A DNA stretch of 7,418 bases from Thiolapillus brandeum. GTDB lineage: Bacteria > Pseudomonadota > Gammaproteobacteria > Chromatiales > Chromatiaceae. The DNA is taken from contig DRLF01000422.1 in NCBI GenBank assembly GCA_011051425.1, positions 1 through 7,418 of the forward strand, written 5' to 3'. Position numbers and translations under genes: made by a program. Under the pieces are notes generated by a model. It did not search any database, was not told the origin of the DNA, and worked only from the letters and a program-made list of their open reading frames with translations. Below are positions 1 to 6,110 of this stretch, piece by piece. Each line of letters starts with the position of its first letter. Position 1 is the stretch's first letter.

Positions 1-2087
1 CGTGGCAAAGCCCGGCAAATGACCTCATCGTCATAGAGGCAGACAGTGCAACGGCGTTGCCGGAACAGAACACCGCAGAATTCCAGGGCAATGTGGTGAT
101 TCACCACCCCAAACAAACCGTCTACGCCAACCAACTGCATTTCGACAACCAGCGACAGCTGATCAAGGCGGACCAGGAGTTGCTGATCCAGCTCCGTGAT
201 CTGCGGCTACTCGGCAGTCAGGCATGGTTCGACCTGAACCGGCACAAGGGCGAAATGAGCCAGGTGAGCTACCGCATTCCCAGCCGCAAGGCCCGCGGGG
301 AAGCCGGCCGCATGGCGCTGCTGGACAAGGATCACAGTCGCTTCGAGAACATCAGTTACACCACCTGCCCTCCTGGCAACAGGGGCTTTGTGCTGTCCGC
401 CGAAAGCATGGACATCGACCAGAAAAACCAGATCGGCACTTTCCGGGCCGCCAAGCTGCGTTTTCTGGGTGTACCGATCTTCTATGCGCCGACGCTGACC
501 GTCTCCCTGGACGATTCCCGCAAGAGCGGCCTGCTGGTGCCCTCTCTGGGCTACTCTTCGAAAAATGGGGCAGATATCACCGTACCCTACTATTTCAACC
601 TCGCGCCCAATTACGATGCCACATTCATGCCCCGCCTGCTGAGCAAGCGCGGGCTACTGCTCGGCGGTGAATTCCGTTTCCTGACGCCTTCTCACAACGG
701 CAGGCTGCTGGCCGAAATATTGCCGGACGACCGCCTGTATGAGGGCAACAGCACGCGCGGCGCCCTGCGCGCCCGCACGCACAGCAACCTGGGCCAGGTC
801 ACGCCCGGCCTGGCAGCCGACCTCGACCTGAACTGGGTGTCCGATCAGGGCTATCTCGACGATCTGGGGCAAAGCCTGGCCGTCACCAGTACACGCCATC
901 TGCGCAACCGGGCGGCACTGAGCTGGCGCAACCGTAACTGGGATGCCGTGGCAGAACTGCGCCACTACCGCACCCTGGACGACAGCATCCTGTCCGAAGA
1001 CCGGCCCTACAGCCTGCTGCCCCGGATGGCTGTCCACTGGCTGCAGTACCAGGGACCCGCAGGCCTGGATTACAGCCTTGCCGGGGAAGTGAGCAATTTT
1101 TACCGGGAAGACAGCGTTACCGGCCTGCGGGTCGACCTGAAGCCACGCGTCAGCCTGCCATGGCGCCGTAACTGGGGCTTCATCGAACCCGCCCTGAATG
1201 CCCGATATACTTCCTATTCCCTGGATGGACAGCTTCCGGGACAAAGCAGCTCACCCAGCCGCAGCACCTACAGCATCAGCCTGGACAGCGGCCTGATGTT
1301 CGACCGCGATGTCACCTGGTTCGGGCGGGACATGACCCACACCCTCGAACCGCGCGCCTACTATCTCTATACGCCTTACAAGAAGCAGTCTGACATCCCC
1401 CTGTTCGACACCAGCTATCTGGACTTCAACTTCAGCAACCTGTTCCACGACAACAGGTTCAATGGCCCTGACCGGGTGGGCGATGCCAACCAGCTGACGC
1501 TGGCACTGACCAGCCGCGTACTCTCGGGCAGCGATGGCAGGGAACTGTTGAACGCCAGCATTGGTCAGATCTATTACTTCGAGGACCGCCGGGTTACGCT
1601 GCTTGATGACGAACCCATCAACACCAGCAGTTCCTCTGTGATTGCAGAGCTGACTACCGGCATCTTCGACCACTGGCTGTTGCGTGCCGGCGTGCAGGTT
1701 GATCCCCACGCCGACACCCGCGTCCAGCAGGGGCTGGCCCAGGCGAGCTACCGGGGCGATTCGGGCGAACGCCTGCACGCCTCCTGGCGCTTGCGCGAAG
1801 GCACGCTGGAACAAACCGACCTGGCCGCTTATTGGCCGGTTTCCAACAAGATCGGCCTGATAGGCCGCTGGTACTACTCTGTTGAAGAGCGCCATGATCT
1901 CGAAACCGTGGCGGGCATCGAGTACGGTGACTGCTGCTGGCGCATCCGCGCCGTGTGGCGCCGCTATCTGGACAGCAACGGCACCGAGTACAATAACACC
2001 GCATTGCTGCAGCTCGAACTGAACGGGCTGGGCAAACTGGGCAACAATATCGACAACTTCCTGGATCGAACAATATATGGTTACTGA
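1..2087 (+). CDS. lptD: LptD, outer-membrane LPS-assembly protein (5' end outside window)
   Basis: LptD is the outer-membrane beta-barrel that, with the lipoprotein LptE, inserts lipopolysaccharide into the outer leaflet. The frame is open to the left edge (first full codon at base 3), so the gene is 5'-truncated. A TTG at 57 is in frame but falls inside the N-terminal OstA/beta-taco domain (motifs EFQGNVVIHHPKQ and VYANQLHFDN), so it is not the true start. About 694 codons are visible against 784 residues in E. coli; the signal peptide and first cysteine are missing. The Cys of the TTCPPGN motif (366-368) fits the cysteine at the end of the beta-taco. The adjacent pair in GDCCW (1932-1937) is the conserved CC that forms the inter-domain disulfides. 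Between them lies a long barrel region rich in alternating aromatic strands, and the chain ends in Tyr. The end overlaps surA by 11 nt, implying an operon and translational coupling. Confidence 0.96.
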   Translation, partial: WQSPANDLIVIEADSATALPEQNTAEFQGNVVIHHPKQTVYANQLHFDNQRQLIKADQELLIQLRDLRLLGSQAWFDLNRHKGEMSQVSYRIPSRKARGEAGRMALLDKDHSRFENISYTTCPPGNRGFVLSAESMDIDQKNQIGTFRAAKLRFLGVPIFYAPTLTVSLDDSRKSGLLVPSLGYSSKNGADITVPYYFNLAPNYDATFMPRLLSKRGLLLGGEFRFLTPSHNGRLLAEILPDDRLYEGNSTRGALRARTHSNLGQVTPGLAADLDLNWVSDQGYLDDLGQSLAVTSTRHLRNRAALSWRNRNWDAVAELRHYRTLDDSILSEDRPYSLLPRMAVHWLQYQGPAGLDYSLAGEVSNFYREDSVTGLRVDLKPRVSLPWRRNWGFIEPALNARYTSYSLDGQLPGQSSSPSRSTYSISLDSGLMFDRDVTWFGRDMTHTLEPRAYYLYTPYKKQSDIPLFDTSYLDFNFSNLFHDNRFNGPDRVGDANQLTLALTSRVLSGSDGRELLNASIGQIYYFEDRRVTLLDDEPINTSSSSVIAELTTGIFDHWLLRAGVQVDPHADTRVQQGLAQASYRGDSGERLHASWRLREGTLEQTDLAAYWPVSNKIGLIGRWYYSVEERHDLETVAGIEYGDCCWRIRAVWRRYLDSNGTEYNNTALLQLELNGLGKLGNNIDNFLDRTIYGY

Positions 2088-3399
2088 GCACAAGACGTCT
2101 GCACCTTTTTTCCTGCTTTTACTGCTGCTTCCCCTCCTGTCTTCCCTGATCCCGGAACCTGCTACCGCAGAAGACGGCCTCATGGATCGCATTGTCGCCA
2201 TCGTCAATGACGATGTGGTGCTGCAAAGTGAACTGCAGGATGAAACGGCCGCTATCCGCAGCAAGCTGGAGCAGGCAGGCGCCACCGATATCCCGGAGGA
2301 TGAACTTCAGAAACGGGCGCTGGACCGGCTCATCCTTTACAAGCTGCAGATCGAGGAAGCCAAAAAGCTGGGCATTTCCATCGATGACGAAACCCTGCTT
2401 TCTGCCATGAACAACATTGCCGCACAAAACGGCCTCACCATGGACGAACTCGCCGAAGCGCTCGAGAAGGAAGGCATGTCCGTGGACAAATACCGTGAAC
2501 AGCTTCGGGAGGAAATCACGCTCCAGCGGCTGCGCAACCGGGAGGTCATCAGCCGCATACAGGTCACCAAGGCCGAAGTTGACAATTATCTGGCCCATGC
2601 GGAACAGAACCCGGGCGGGCGGGAGGCCTATCATATCCGGCACATCCTCATCGCCACCCCCGACGGCGCTTCCAGCGAAGAGATTGCCAAGGCCCGGAAA
2701 CAGGCCGTGGACATCCTGCAACGACTGAAGAAAGGCGAGAATTTCGCTGCGCTTGCCTCACGCTATTCAGCAGGAAGGCAAGCGCTGGACGGTGGCGACC
2801 TGGGCTGGCTGGAGGCCGGGCAGGTGCCCAGCCTGTTCCTTTCCGAACTAGCGGAAATGGAGCGCGGCGACGTGCGCGGCCCCTTTCATGCCGCCAGCGG
2901 CTTCCATATCATCAAACTGGAGGACTACAAGGGCGGTGACCGCAATATCATCAAGCAGACTCATGCGCGCCATATTCTCATTCGCACCGACGAACTCACC
3001 TCGGATGATGACGCGAGAAACCGGCTGGAGCAGCTCTACCAGCGCATAAAGGGGGGTGAAGACTTCGCCGCCCTGGCCCGCGCCCATTCCGACGACAAGG
3101 GTTCTGCCATCAAGGGCGGCGACCTGGGCTGGGTCAGCCCCGGAAATCTGGTGCCCAAGTTCGAGGAAGTCATGGACGCGCTGCCTGTCGGCGGCCTGAG
3201 CGAGCCCTTCCGCACACAGTTCGGCTGGCACATCGTTCAGGTGCTGGAGCGCCGCGATTTCGATGCCACCGATGAAGTGAAGCGCAACAAGGCCAAGCTG
3301 GCGCTGCGCAAACGCAAGGCGGATGAAGCACTGCAGCTCTATCTGCGCAAGCTGCGCGACCAAGCCTTCGTCGAAACCCGCCTGGAAGACCGGTATTGA
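2077..3399 (+). CDS. surA: SurA, periplasmic chaperone / peptidyl-prolyl isomerase
   Basis: SurA escorts unfolded outer-membrane proteins, including LptD, across the periplasm to the BAM complex. The product is 440 aa (E. coli 428). Residues 1-32 form a signal peptide: a short polar start, a Leu-rich core ([13 protein letters not shown]) and a likely cleavage after PEPATA. The N-terminal chaperone domain covers about 33-180 (starts [17 protein letters not shown]). Two parvulin (PpiC) domains follow at about 184-285 ([28 protein letters not shown]) and 295-392 ([30 protein letters not shown]). The C-terminal helix, 400-440, folds back on the N domain in known SurA. The ATG at 2077 lies inside the end of lptD with only a weak GGA upstream, so translation probably depends on ribosomes finishing lptD. 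The stop overlaps the pdxA start. Confidence 0.97.
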   Translation: MVTEHKTSAPFFLLLLLLPLLSSLIPEPATAEDGLMDRIVAIVNDDVVLQSELQDETAAIRSKLEQAGATDIPEDELQKRALDRLILYKLQIEEAKKLGISIDDETLLSAMNNIAAQNGLTMDELAEALEKEGMSVDKYREQLREEITLQRLRNREVISRIQVTKAEVDNYLAHAEQNPGGREAYHIRHILIATPDGASSEEIAKARKQAVDILQRLKKGENFAALASRYSAGRQALDGGDLGWLEAGQVPSLFLSELAEMERGDVRGPFHAASGFHIIKLEDYKGGDRNIIKQTHARHILIRTDELTSDDDARNRLEQLYQRIKGGEDFAALARAHSDDKGSAIKGGDLGWVSPGNLVPKFEEVMDALPVGGLSEPFRTQFGWHIVQVLERRDFDATDEVKRNKAKLALRKRKADEALQLYLRKLRDQAFVETRLEDRY

Positions 3400-4358
3400 G
3401 CATCGTCATCACGCCGGGTGAACCGGCCGGTATCGGCCCTGACCTGATCCTGCAGGTTGCTCACAGAGGGATGAACACCCCTGCAATTGTCGTGGCTGAC
3501 CCCGACATGCTGGCGCAGCGTGCAGCACTGTTGAACCTGGACATCGCCATTTCCGAAACATCAACACCGCCAACACAGGCAGCGAGAGCCGGCACACTGC
3601 ATGTCCATCCGGTGCGCATGTCCCATGCCTGCACGCCTGGCAGGCTGGACAGAAACAATGCCGGCTATGTGCTGGAATGTCTGCAACTCGCCGCGGAAGG
3701 CTGCCTGAACAAGCAGTATGCCGCACTGGTAACCGGCCCGGTGCACAAGGGCATCATCAACGACGCAGGTATTCCGTTCAGCGGCCATACCGAATTTCTG
3801 GCGGAGCTTAGCGACAGCTACCCCGTCATGATGCTTGCCTGCCCCGGGTTGCGGGTCGCATTGGCGACCACACACCTGCCATTGAAAGACGTCAGCGATG
3901 CTATCACGCCCGATCTGCTGACCCGGGTCATCCGCATCCTGCACACAGATCTGCAGAGCAGGTTCAATCTGCACAACCCCAAAATCCTGGTATGCGGCCT
4001 CAACCCACATGCCGGAGAAGGTGGCCACCTGGGCACAGAGGAGATGAACATCATCGCCCCCGTGTTGGAAGCATTGCGCCAGGACGGGCTGCAATTGCTT
4101 GGCCCCCTGCCCGCAGATACAGTGTTCACACTACGTTATCTCGAACAGGCCGATGCCGTGCTTGCCATGTACCACGATCAGGGGCTGCCCGTGCTCAAGC
4201 ACATGGGATTCGGCAACGCCGTCAACATCACCCTGGGGCTGCCTTTCATCCGGACATCTGTTGACCATGGCACTGCGCTGGATCTTGCCGGCACGGGATC
4301 AGCCGAAGCAGGCAGCCTGCTGGCCGCAATAGACCAGGCCGCAACAATGGCCAACTGA
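3396..4358 (+). CDS. pdxA: PdxA, 4-hydroxythreonine-4-phosphate dehydrogenase
   Basis: PdxA is a cytoplasmic enzyme that oxidises 4-phosphohydroxy-L-threonine with NAD+ in pyridoxal 5'-phosphate synthesis; the product is used by PdxJ. The 320-aa chain (E. coli 329) aligns along its full length with the E. coli enzyme. It has the N-terminal [14 protein letters not shown], the [20 protein letters not shown] segment with HTEF, and the three metal-ligand histidines: H160 (ATTHLPLKD), H205 ([11 protein letters not shown]) and H260 ([12 protein letters not shown]). Each lies 6 residues before its E. coli counterpart (166, 211, 266). The C-terminal [16 protein letters not shown] is intact. The start is TTG at 3396, overlapping the surA stop by 4 nt (TTGA). 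A GGAAGA at 3384-3389 sits 6 nt upstream, and no ATG or GTG lies in frame in the preceding 33 bases. It is the third gene of the operon and shows no sign of damage. Confidence 0.97.
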   Translation: MSIVITPGEPAGIGPDLILQVAHRGMNTPAIVVADPDMLAQRAALLNLDIAISETSTPPTQAARAGTLHVHPVRMSHACTPGRLDRNNAGYVLECLQLAAEGCLNKQYAALVTGPVHKGIINDAGIPFSGHTEFLAELSDSYPVMMLACPGLRVALATTHLPLKDVSDAITPDLLTRVIRILHTDLQSRFNLHNPKILVCGLNPHAGEGGHLGTEEMNIIAPVLEALRQDGLQLLGPLPADTVFTLRYLEQADAVLAMYHDQGLPVLKHMGFGNAVNITLGLPFIRTSVDHGTALDLAGTGSAEAGSLLAAIDQAATMAN

Positions 4359-4439
4359 CTGCCAACCATTGCAAGCACAATGTGTTATTCCTAGCGATCG
4401 AGTATCACCGGTTAAGGAAGCGCGGGGAATACAGAACAA

Positions 4440-4467
4440 GCTTACGGTACTACCGCAGCAAATTTTT
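4440..4467 (+). terminator. Weak candidate terminator of the lptD-surA-pdxA operon
   Basis: An imperfect hairpin (GC.T...CGGT, loop ACT, ACCG..A.GC) is followed after AAA by five Ts (4463-4467). It lies about 80 nt after the pdxA stop and is the only hairpin-plus-T-run on the + strand before the pilin gene. The stem is short and interrupted, so the call is tentative. Confidence 0.25.
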
Positions 4468-4498
4468 CGGGAGGATTACCCATCCATGGAAATAAAGA

Positions 4499-4529
4499 AA
4501 CCCCGAGCCACTTCCGTGCATTCGGGGTT
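4499..4529 (-). terminator. Hairpin with - strand T-rich tail, possible terminator
   Basis: A perfect 8-bp stem, AACCCCGA (4499-4506) and TCGGGGTT (4522-4529), encloses a 15-nt loop with a small inner CAC/GTG pairing. On the - strand the stem is followed by TTTCTTTATTT, as in an intrinsic terminator. On the + strand the tail is not T-rich. No - strand gene clearly ends here, because the pilin has its own terminator at 4651-4688. It could be a second back-up terminator, the end of an unrecognised small transcript, or a structured element with another role. Confidence 0.4.
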
Positions 4530-4650
4530 AGGGTATCACCGCAGATGATGGAGTCCGTTCCTGCAAACTTCCCTGTCTGCCAGCTCTTCATTGAGCTTCA
4601 ATCTGTAGTGATGTATATATTCTACAAATGCACCCCATTTACGAACAGAG

Positions 4651-4688
4651 AAAAAATCTGAAGTCACTGTAGGAAAATTCTGACTTCA
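4651..4688 (-). terminator. Intrinsic terminator of the - strand pilin gene
   Basis: Read on the - strand, a perfect 8-bp stem TGAAGTCA/TGACTTCA (4688-4681 and 4666-4659) with a 14-nt loop is followed by GATTTTTT. It begins about 31 nt after the pilin stop codon, a usual distance. The + strand tail is only TTTTCC, so it may act weakly in the other direction. Confidence 0.8.
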
Positions 4689-4719
4689 TTTTCCATAGTT
4701 CACAGCAACAAAGCAGCTC

Positions 4720-5154
4720 TTATCTGCAGGCTTTGGGCAAGTACTGATCTTCCAATGTAGTTCCAGCCCCTTCATTGCACGCCCATTCAATACTGGAGCT
4801 ATGGGTAATCGGACTCAACACCAATGTTGAACCCTGTATTCTCGATGAAGCATTATTTCCCATAGTCACTGTAATCTTTCCATTGACCACCTCCACCCGC
4901 GAAACATATTTTCCTGAAATATCTCCAGCTGCCGGTATCTCGCCAACACCATTGTTTGCTTCATTAAAATTACCATCATCATTGTAGACAGTACCAACCT
5001 TGGTTTTCTGACCATCCGCCAGACTGAACGCTTCGGAAACCTGCGCACGAGCAATAAAATCCTGGTATGCAGGGATAGCGATGGCAGCCAGAATACCGAT
5101 AATCGCTACAACGATCATCAATTCAATTAGCGTAAACCCTGTTTCATCGTTCAT
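4720..5154 (-). CDS. Type IV major-pilin-like protein (paralog of the adjacent pilin)
   Basis: This type IVa pilin is expected to be cut by prepilin peptidase PilD, N-methylated, and built into a pilus. The 144-aa precursor has a 6-residue leader MNDETG, then mature [20 protein letters not shown] with Glu at mature position 5. The hydrophobic alpha1 helix is followed by a globular domain and a C-terminal disulfide loop between C126 and C143 (16 residues between). The ATG at 5154 is preferred because AGAGGG lies 9 nt upstream and the predicted sigma-54 start site (about 5209) leaves a 55-nt leader; longer in-frame starts (TTG 5220, ATG 5211) lie at or before that site. The leader is acidic (D, E) with no Lys or Arg, unusual for this class. 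It is about 65% identical by hand alignment to the pilin at 5609-6040, nearly identical in alpha1 and in SPITH..SIEW.C and YLPK.CR. Codon choice is less biased than in the other copy, suggesting lower expression. Confidence 0.95.
   Translation of the reverse strand: MNDETGFTLIELMIVVAIIGILAAIAIPAYQDFIARAQVSEAFSLADGQKTKVGTVYNDDGNFNEANNGVGEIPAAGDISGKYVSRVEVVNGKITVTMGNNASSRIQGSTLVLSPITHSSSIEWACNEGAGTTLEDQYLPKACR
5072..5100. repeat. Inverted repeat arm within the - strand pilin gene
   Basis: These 29 bases, read on the - strand, match 5666-5694 of the + strand pilin with a single mismatch (position 12, G against A). They encode the [10 protein letters not shown] part of the alpha1 helix in both genes. 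The two arms are in opposite orientation about 570 bases apart. The identity is greater than protein conservation alone requires, since synonymous positions agree too. Confidence 0.85.
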
Positions 5155-5163
5155 TCCACCGTG

Positions 5164-5169
5164 CCCTCT
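5164..5169 (-). promoter_or_regulatory. Ribosome binding site deciding the - strand pilin start
   Basis: AGAGGG on the - strand lies 9 nt before the ATG at 5154. No comparable site precedes the ATG codons at 5199 or 5211 or the TTG at 5220. This supports the short MNDETG leader over a longer N-terminus. Confidence 0.7.
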
Positions 5170-5220
5170 GTCTTCATGGTGCTTCAATAGCAAACCCATT
5201 TCACTTTTCATAGGAAGCAA

Positions 5221-5235
5221 GCACTATTTGTGCCA
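5221..5235 (-). promoter_or_regulatory. Sigma-54 (-24/-12) promoter of the - strand pilin
   Basis: On the - strand the sequence is TGGCAC, AAATA, GTGC, against the RpoN consensus TGGCAC-N5-TTGC. The invariant GG (5234-5233) and GC (5222-5221) have the required 10-nt spacing. Transcription would begin near 5209, about 55 nt before the pilin ATG. The site points away from the matching promoter of the other pilin. It is a motif match only, but its placement exactly upstream of a pilin gene makes it convincing. Confidence 0.75.
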
Positions 5236-5362
5236 AGTGCAGGATTTTTTAGTTATACTGCAAATCAAAATGGAAGCGGCTCACAGCACCCGCAGAAACA
5301 TTGGGTATGAATCAGGTAGCAATGATACCTATCTCACAGAAATGGACCTACACCGCAGTTGC

Positions 5363-5413
5363 TGTCATGCCGCCTACTGACAAAATAAGTGGCAATCCTG
5401 ACAATTTTTGACA
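5363..5413. promoter_or_regulatory. Candidate PilR-type activator site cluster (TGTC/GACA motifs)
   Basis: One TGTC (5363-5366) and three GACA (5379-5382, 5400-5403, 5410-5413) occur within 51 bases. The GACA copies are 21 and 10 bases apart, near whole turns of the helix, so they face the same side of the DNA. PilR of the PilS/PilR two-component system, which activates sigma-54 pilin promoters, is known to bind repeated C/G-TGTC motifs; on the - strand these copies read CTGTC, TTGTC and TTGTC. The cluster lies about 85-140 bases upstream of the right promoter and about 130-190 from the left one, typical distances for a sigma-54 enhancer. It could serve both genes. Confidence 0.5.
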
Positions 5414-5499
5414 GCCCTTCACCAAGAGGCAATCGCCAATAGCCACTTGAAAAACCTTAAGTCACTGTTTTTTTTGGCGTTCAATACAGAAAGCAAAAC

Positions 5500-5514
5500 T
5501 GGCACAGTTTCTGC
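5500..5514 (+). promoter_or_regulatory. Sigma-54 (-24/-12) promoter of the + strand pilin
   Basis: TGGCAC, AGTTT, CTGC matches the RpoN consensus TGGCAC-N5-TTGC, with one change in the -12 element. GG (5501-5502) and GC (5513-5514) are 10 nt apart as required. Transcription is predicted near 5526, about 83 nt before the ATG. An 8-T run at 5468-5475 and AT-rich DNA lie just upstream. Sigma-54 with PilR is the established arrangement for pilA in Pseudomonas. Confidence 0.82.
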
Positions 5515-5524
5515 ATGCAACTAG

Positions 5525-5543
5525 GCATGGCGATATTCCATGC
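5525..5543 (+). promoter_or_regulatory. 5'-terminal stem-loop of the pilA mRNA (predicted)
   Basis: GCATGG (5525-5530) and CCATGC (5538-5543) form a perfect 6-bp stem around a 7-nt loop, CGATATT. It coincides with the start site predicted from the sigma-54 promoter (about 5526), so the hairpin would sit at the very 5' end of the transcript. Such 5' hairpins are known to protect some mRNAs from decay. This role here is inference. Confidence 0.4.
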
Positions 5544-5595
5544 ATTTCCATAGAATGCGCCGACTATCTTAATACTTAACTTTGTTTGTTTTTAT

Positions 5596-5600
5596 AGAGG
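5596..5600 (+). promoter_or_regulatory. Ribosome binding site of the + strand pilin
   Basis: AGAGG lies 8 nt before the ATG at 5609 and 11 nt before the next ATG at 5612, favouring the first. A more upstream in-frame TTG at 5582 has no such site and would add a non-pilin-like stretch before MMKKQSG. Confidence 0.75.
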
Positions 5601-5608
5601 AAAAGAAA

Positions 5609-6040
5609 ATGATGAAGAAACAATCTGGTTTTACCCTGATCGAACTGATGATCGTTGTGGCGATCATCGGTATTCTAGCTGCCATCGCTATCCCCGCTTA
5701 TCAGGATTACATTGCCCGCTCTCAGGTTTCTGAAGCAGTCAACCTGGCAGACGGCCAAAAAACTAATGTTGCTGACATCTACAACGACGAAGGCGCCTTC
5801 ACTGATGCTGACAACGGCTCTTTTGGTATCCCCGCCGCCAACGAAGTTCAAGGCAAGTATGTTGACCAGGTAGCAGTTGAGGACGGCGTTATCACTGCGC
5901 AAATGGGTAACAACGCCTCTGCCAAAGTGGATGGTAACCACGTTATCCTGAGCCCGATCACTCATGCCGGCTCCATTGAGTGGACTTGTAAAAGCACCGA
6001 TATGGACGACAAGTATCTGCCCAAGAACTGTCGTCAGTAA
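5609..6040 (+). CDS. pilA: Type IVa major pilin, PilA-like
   Basis: This is the structural subunit of type IV pili, used for twitching motility, adhesion and DNA uptake. The 143-aa precursor has a classical basic leader MMKKQSG, cut before F8 to give mature [20 protein letters not shown] with Glu at mature position 5 (needed for methylation and subunit docking). A globular domain follows, with a C-terminal disulfide loop between C127 and C141 (13 residues between, shorter than the 16 of its paralog). Codons are strongly biased toward CTG, AAC, GGC, GAC and ATC, fitting a highly expressed protein. It has a sigma-54 promoter at 5500-5514, AGAGG 8 nt before the ATG, and a strong terminator 25 nt after the stop. 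The C-terminus ends CRQ, without the terminal Ser that is glycosylated in group I Pseudomonas pilins. It is the likelier main subunit of the two pilins here. Confidence 0.96.
   Translation: MMKKQSGFTLIELMIVVAIIGILAAIAIPAYQDYIARSQVSEAVNLADGQKTNVADIYNDEGAFTDADNGSFGIPAANEVQGKYVDQVAVEDGVITAQMGNNASAKVDGNHVILSPITHAGSIEWTCKSTDMDDKYLPKNCRQ
5666..5694. repeat. Inverted repeat arm within pilA
   Basis: This is the partner of 5072-5100: 29 bases, one mismatch, opposite orientation, including a 17-base identical core (5678-5694). It lies in the alpha1-helix coding part of pilA. It is short but could support rare recombination between the two pilin genes. Confidence 0.85.
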
Positions 6041-6064
6041 TACCTAGTTAAGGTATGTAAAACA

Positions 6065-6103
6065 CCCGCTATGCTTTTGTTGCATAGCGGGTTTTGTTTT
6101 TTT
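6065..6103 (+). terminator. Strong intrinsic terminator after pilA
   Basis: A perfect 10-bp stem CCCGCTATGC (6065-6074) and GCATAGCGGG (6082-6091), with a 7-nt loop TTTTGTT, is followed by TTTTGTTTTTTT. It begins 25 nt after the pilA stop and ends only 7 nt before the ATG of the next gene, so the downstream gene would rely on read-through or an unseen promoter. Confidence 0.93.
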
Positions 6104-6110
6104 GGGCGAT

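Larger units (their letters stand above)
4359..4650. other. Intergenic stretch without a convincing gene
   Basis: This stretch between pdxA and the terminator of the - strand pilin holds no recognisable protein or RNA. It contains two hairpins (listed separately), a weak CATTG/CAATG stem just after pdxA (4367-4382) and a short repeat TATCACCG (near 4404 and 4533). Two tiny ORFs are possible. One is a 20-codon + strand ORF at 4486-4548, 10 nt behind a GGGAGGA. The other is a 49-codon - strand ORF at 4591-4442 with no good ribosome site. Neither resembles a known family or shows coding bias I can defend. The stretch is lower in G+C than the operon to its left and sits where rsmA would be expected. 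Confidence 0.5.

Noticed and set aside
57..59. TTG as the start of lptD
   Set aside because: The frame is open to the left edge and the codons before and after it already encode the LptD N-terminal domain, so it is an internal Leu codon.
1251..2285. Long - strand ORF of 344 codons opposite lptD and surA
   Set aside because: It lies antisense to two clear genes, has no recognisable domain, and is typical of shadow ORFs in G+C-rich coding DNA. The same applies to other antisense ORFs at 654-1244, 2119-2721, 2848-3363 and 3561-4094.
4486..4548. 20-codon + strand ORF behind GGGAGGA
   Set aside because: It is very short, overlaps a hairpin, and has no family match or coding bias, so it is noted only in the intergenic entry.
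5228..5259. Possible + strand sigma-70 promoter (TTGTGC and TATACT)
   Set aside because: The spacing is 20 bases, the -35 match is poor and no + strand gene follows; the region is better explained by the - strand sigma-54 promoter.
5081..5380. + strand ORF of 99 codons across the - strand pilin start and control region
   Set aside because: It is antisense to the pilin alpha1 helix and runs over the left sigma-54 promoter and the first TGTC motif; it has no family resemblance.
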